From Ascarosepion bandense (taxonomy: Eukaryota > Mollusca > Cephalopoda > Sepiida > Sepiidae), in contig JBBBDQ010001287.1 in assembly GCA_037127315.1 (NCBI GenBank), positions 5,136,501-5,200,500 of the forward strand: a stretch of 64,000 nucleotides of DNA. Reading direction: 5' to 3'. The translations under genes and the position numbers were made by a program. A model generated the notes under the pieces. The model did no database searches, had not been told where the DNA came from, and saw nothing but the letters and a program-made list of their open reading frames with translations. Shown one piece after another: positions 60,035 to 64,000 of the stretch. Within the stretch, counting starts at the first letter, position 1. The number at the start of each line of letters is the position of its first letter.

Positions 60035-61938
60035 CTACTCGCATACGGGCCGGAAATCTCTGGCAGATAGGACCCCGACGGACTGTCCTAGGGACCCTGT
60101 TCCTACATCGGACGTAATCCGTCCGTCTAGGACAATTCCGCCGACGTCCGTGGGGTAAGTTAGTTTCACCACCCTATAGAGACTGGGGTGGAGTAAAACA
60201 GGGAACCTCCCCGAGCAATTCTTCGCCATTTTTTTTAGGGCCGGAGTATTCTCCTGCACCAATCTTAAGTTTGCAAAATGTCTTTTCGCTTCATGAATAT
60301 GGTCCCAGACCCTCAGGTTGCCACCGGTATTCCTTACCAGGGTGATGACACCTGGGGCCTGGGGAAAGTTTCTGGGATCTTCTACATCTTTGCCTTCCAC
60401 TGAGGTCAGCCTCAGCAGAGGTTTTAAAAGTCTTCGCCTCTGAGATGACCACTCAGAGGCTACATCCTCGCTCACTTTTAGTAGAGCTTCCCCCTGGGGC
60501 AGGGCTTTCTTCTTTTTTGCCCGAGTGGGAGTGGACATAGGAGAAGGGGGAGGGAGTGGGGGTTAAAGAAGCTGGTCTCAGGGGGGTTAATTTAAAGGTA
60601 GGGGACTGGGAAGCTTTCTGCGGGGACGAGGGAAGGCTCCTTGCTTTTTCGGCGTAGGATGTACGCACCGGCGATGTTGGCAGAGAAGAACACTTTGGTG
60701 TTGTTGCCGATCTTTCTCTGCTTCTTCCTCTCCGCCGACTCTTGGCGATCTCTTGCCGCTCCTCCTCCTCCTCTCTGCCGCGTTTTAACGATGCTGCTCT
60801 CTGCGTCTCCATTTTTTCCTCCATTCTTTCCTCCTCCTGCACTATTTTTGGGGGAGACTTCTTCTCCCGCTTGGCAGGCGCTTTCTCCAACGTGAGCTCC
60901 TTTGATTTTGCTGGAGCTTTGGCAGGTGATGGCACCTTCACGGGTGAAGGCGTTTTGGATTTTTTCCTGCTCACCACCTGCCACTCTCCCTCCTTGTTCG
61001 CCGCCGACTTTGGTGTTGGTGGTGCTGCTGTAGCTGCTGCTGGTGATGCTGGAGTTACTGGAGCCGGTCCTTCAGGCTTCTTGGTTGGTTGGGCCTTAGG
61101 GGCCGGATTCCTGGCCGTACACGCCTTGGCGACGTGCTCCGCCGCCCCACAGACCCAACAGCAAGGCTTCCTGCCCTCCACTATCACAAAGATAGCACGC
61201 TTCCTGCAGGTGAGAATGTTGGGTATTTCCTTGATTTGCTGTTTCGTCAAGGTCACCTGCAGGGCCATGTCACCGGTCAGGAAGCCTGCTTTTGAACTTA
61301 GCGCGGACACCTCAGCCACCTTCCCGTATTGAGCGAAGAAGGCGCCGATGTGGTTCTGAGAAATGTCCATGGGGACGCCATGCAAGGTGATTTTGCGCTT
61401 GCACATCCCCATGTATTCCGTTTGGATCTGGAGGGTCTTGGTTTCGAGAACCACTCCAGCCAAACGTTTTGCCTCGTCGGCGGTACCCAGCAAGACGTCC
61501 CAGCTTGCGCTGCTCTGCCTTGCCACCGCCTTAGCCCTGATGTTTAGGGCCTTAATGGCTTCTTCGAGGTTGTCTCTGCTGATGCCTATGTATTTTTTGG
61601 TCTTCAGATCCTTGGTTATGAGCGTCACAATTCTGGCCTCGATTTCGGCCAACTCGTCGGGCACCGACAGCAGCTCCGTGCCCTTAATATATTCGGCATA
61701 TTTTTGCCTCTGTTCCTCATAATACTGTTCTCCCTTTAGTGGGACCTTGCCTCCTGTCCAACCCGGAGGTCGAAGGTTTGGGAGAAGCAGGAGCTGCTAC
61801 CGGTGCCGGTACTGGTCCGGATCCTGATGCTGCTGGAACTGAGGGTGACTCCCGTGGCGGTAGTTGCCAGTCACCCTCTTTCCCTCCCACCGAGTCCGTG
61901 GTGGGAGGAACGATCGCTTCTGGCCTTTCCGCGGCCAT
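60035..61938 (-). pseudogene. ORF1, type B, two frameshifts, U10
   Basis: An extra A at about 61760 (GTCCAACCCGG) shifts the frame after residue ~58. A second at 60543-60551 (AGAAGGGGGAGG, a merge of AGAAGGGGAGG and AGAGGGGGAGG) lies in the SP run. The RRM and CCHC segment between them is open (61664-60453). The C-terminus is as in U6 (FRPVCE). Confidence 0.83.
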
Positions 61939-62080
61939 GCCTCCTAAGAGGCCGAACACCTGACAATCGCTTCCGGTGTTTCGCAGCTATAAAATAGCCA
62001 CTACTTTTACGCTGCTCGAGCAATGAACTCGAGTGGAATTGATTGCCAGTCAAACCACAGTGTTAGTAAAAGCTACTATG

Positions 62081-62102
62081 GAACAGATACTACACTTTGA
62101 TC
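62081..62102 (-). repeat. U2 snRNA fragment at junction U11/U10
   Basis: Same 22-nt U2 nt 25-45 match, on the minus strand; the tenth and last copy in the window. Confidence 0.85.
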
Positions 62103-62158
62103 CTGCCCATAAAAACCACGGAACGCAATTATGGGGAGGAAGATGGCTCGTTTTATTT

Positions 62159-62176
62159 ATTCTGAGCGTACAGAAT
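62159..62176 (-). other. Covarying stem-loop, junction U11/U10
   Basis: Arms ATTCTG/CAGAAT, loop AGCGTA (+ strand), the same as the alpha-type junctions at the left of the window. Confidence 0.6.
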
Positions 62177-62867
62177 TGTGGCTCAAGGCCAAAAAAGAGG
62201 AGGGGGAACAAAAACTTGGGGTGGTCTTCAGCTACTCTATCCTATACCTAGCTAATCAGATTCACGACCCATACATACGTTACAATGCTTCTCATTCACC
62301 ATAAGAATTTGTCCATCACCACTCATACTTATCAAGCACCAAAATACCGCGAAACATAACGGGGACCTAAAAACGCCCCAAATGTACATAAAAATTTTAT
62401 TACTATATACAAATATAATACAAAAATAACTTTAAAAATTTGTACATGAAATGATATGATGGGAAGGGGTATGAAGAAACAAAAAATCCCCAAAACAAAA
62501 ACAATTTCAAATGAATATTTATACATAATGTTAGTAAGACCCAAACACACCCACATAATTAAAGAGGCCGCTGTATTCTGTCTTAAAAGACAAAATCAAG
62601 AAGCACTCTTTCTAAGGAGGGGAATGGAGAAGCAGGGAACAAAAATAAATTGGACTGGAGAATATATAAGGCTGACCCAGCCGAGAATGAAACGGGACAA
62701 AATAACTCTGGACAATGGGGATCTCGAACTGGATCATAACAAAAGCAAGGGAGCCGGGAACAGGCTAGGACAAACACATTCACTCACATTAACTAGGTAC
62801 ACAAAAGAATACTTTACCTTAACCACGGGAGGGGTTCCAGGAATCCACCCCGATGCGAGCAGCAGAT

Positions 62868-64000
62868 CTAAAAAAGAAAATCAAGACTAGCCCCGGTCAC
62901 ACGAACCAGGCTCGCTGCATATATCCACCTTTTGCTAAAGTCTGTCGGGTGCAGCCGTTTCCGTTCAGTTCTAATCTTCATTTTGAGCTGGTGCTCAAAA
63001 TATCGGATTAGATCCTGATCCGAAAGACGACCTCCCCGCAAGACTTCCTCCAGTCGCGTCATCCAGATCACCATTCTAGCCGTGGCCAGTAGCGACAGAA
63101 ACACCATCCGCTTCACTCCAGAGTACGGGGGCGACACATTGTCCACAGCGTATGCGCGATCAATGAGCACAAGCTCCCGCGGCGCGATACGAGCAGTCAA
63201 CTCGCCGACACGCGCCCACAACGGGCGAACGCGCGAACAATGGAAGAAGGCGTGCGCAGACGTCTCCTTAATTCCAAGGTTGCAACGTTCACAATCTGGC
63301 AAATCCGCCAGGCCCATTGCGAAACGCTTGTCATTGAGCGACAAACCATTCCGAGCCAATCGCCAGGTCAGAGAAAACTCAGAGTTGCTGAGCCAATCCG
63401 CGCCTGGCGCCCAAGACCAATGAGAGCGGTACTCCACTCTCGACATGCCGAGCTTACTCCACAGCTTATCCTTCACGGCACCCTCCACTAATCCCCGATA
63501 GAAGATTTTCCTAGGCTGTGAAAGGTCACTGGACCGTGGAATGGCCTGTAAAGCCGCCAGACATTCGAGCAGGAATTTCGGTCGCACCCAAGGCCTGACG
63601 GTCAGCCATAGGGTCGGGGGCGTGATGGTAAGGCAAGGGAACATGTCCCTCACTACCCCCGCAAGCAACCGATCTTCCTCCAACGCGCGCCTGAGGAATG
63701 CCAACCTTGAAGCGAGCACGTGGCTCCTCAAGTGTGGCATCCCCAGACCCCCTTGACACGGACGGAGGCAACAGACTCCTTTGTCGACCATGTGTTTGCG
63801 TCCTCTCCACAGACAGGAGAATAGCAAACGCTCGAGCGCCTTCTCATGATCGTCACAAAGGGGAAGCATTGACAGCCGGTAAAGGATCATGGGAAAGAGG
63901 TATGTGTTACACACCTCCGCCAAGCCCTTCACGGAGAGACCCCGTCGACGCCAAATCTTGACCGACGCGCCGACCTTTGCCAGTACTTCTGACCAGTTTT
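62868..64000 (-). CDS. ORF2, C-terminal part, U11
   Basis: Open from the window edge to the normal TAG. It covers the region after the RT palm and the complete C-terminal CCHC finger (CERCNLG form, as in U4, U5, U9 and U10). LSMLPLCDD replaces LSVLPLCDD. The start of the protein is outside the window. Confidence 0.92.
   Translation of the reverse strand, partial: NWSEVLAKVGASVKIWRRRGLSVKGLAEVCNTYLFPMILYRLSMLPLCDDHEKALERLLFSCLWRGRKHMVDKGVCCLRPCQGGLGMPHLRSHVLASRLAFLRRALEEDRLLAGVVRDMFPCLTITPPTLWLTVRPWVRPKFLLECLAALQAIPRSSDLSQPRKIFYRGLVEGAVKDKLWSKLGMSRVEYRSHWSWAPGADWLSNSEFSLTWRLARNGLSLNDKRFAMGLADLPDCERCNLGIKETSAHAFFHCSRVRPLWARVGELTARIAPRELVLIDRAYAVDNVSPPYSGVKRMVFLSLLATARMVIWMTRLEEVLRGGRLSDQDLIRYFEHQLKMKIRTERKRLHPTDFSKRWIYAASLVRVTGASLDFLF

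Larger units (their letters stand above)
55796..62080 (-). mobile_element. Unit U10: LINE, type B, few frameshifts
   Basis: Full length, type B. Endonuclease region is mosaic (GDF and THS with EFRPRL). One frameshift in ORF2 and two in ORF1, at least two of them blends of paralogue states. Confidence 0.9.
61939..62867 (-). other. Junction U11/U10: 3' region and 5' leader
   Basis: Non-coding. The 3' haplotype is alpha', as in U4, seven units away. Minor indels: three extra bases at 62617-62620 (AAGGAGGGGAATGG) and a missing AG at 62838-62841. Confidence 0.8.
62103..64000 (-). mobile_element. Unit U11: LINE, only 3' part in window
   Basis: Contains the 3' region and the last third of ORF2; the rest lies beyond the right edge. 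It shows that the array continues. ORF1 type cannot be seen. Confidence 0.9.

Noticed and set aside
1..64000. Telomeric LINE array (as for HeT-A, TRAS or SART)
   Set aside because: No TTAGG or TTAGGG repeats and no poly(A) tails occur at junctions. The junction sequence is U2-like.
1..64000. Bacterial or phage locus, CRISPR array or group II intron
   Set aside because: The RT has LINE architecture with an APE endonuclease and C-terminal CCHC finger. Repeats are 6.2 kb units, not short spaced repeats. No bacterial genes or intron domains are seen.

Overview
The window is eukaryotic, almost certainly animal, and consists entirely of one kind of DNA: a head-to-tail tandem array of a full-length non-LTR (LINE) retrotransposon on the minus strand. 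It holds one 3'-truncated unit at the left edge, nine complete units and part of an eleventh at the right edge, with a period of about 6.24 or 6.30 kb. No host gene, satellite, tRNA, rRNA or telomeric repeat was found. Each unit reads 5'->3' (right to left): short 5' leader, ORF1, a 45-50 nt spacer, ORF2, and a 3' region of about 0.7 kb that runs into the next leader.

ORF1 (614 or 633 aa counted from its ATG) has an RRM-like fold, one CCHC zinc knuckle and a long basic SP/SR-rich region. ORF2 (1139 aa) has an apurinic-type endonuclease, a reverse transcriptase with a YADD box and a C-terminal CCHC finger. This architecture and the sequence style fit the Tx1 branch of the L1 group. The sharpest signal is at the junctions. 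Every one carries a 22-nt piece of U2 spliceosomal snRNA (U2 nt 25-45 with one extra A), in the same orientation as the element. The Tx1 branch contains the Keno family, which inserts into U2 snRNA genes, so the array is best read as a Keno-like U2-specific LINE stacked head to tail on U2 fragments, comparable to R1 arrays on 28S fragments.

Units, left to right: U1 (1-5669, 3' end cut), U2, U3, U4, U5, U6, U7, U8, U9, U10 and U11 (62103-64000, only the end of ORF2 and the 3' region). Two ORF1 subtypes occur. Type A is in U1, U2, U3, U5, U7 and U8; type B is in U4, U6, U9 and U10. ORF2 is nearly identical throughout. ORF1 type, endonuclease haplotype and 3' haplotype are shuffled among units, which points to gene conversion or unequal crossover. 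U1, U2, U3 and U6 look fully intact. U4 and U5 have one frameshift each near a C-terminus. U7 and U8 share real-looking lesions in ORF2. Many further frameshifts in U7, U9 and U10 sit exactly where paralogues differ and look like consensus errors from mixed repeat copies.

A stem-loop next to an AATAAA signal in the 3' region changes sequence between units while keeping its pairing. A strong 3' splice-site-like sequence lies just before ORF2 in both subtypes. Both deserve tests.
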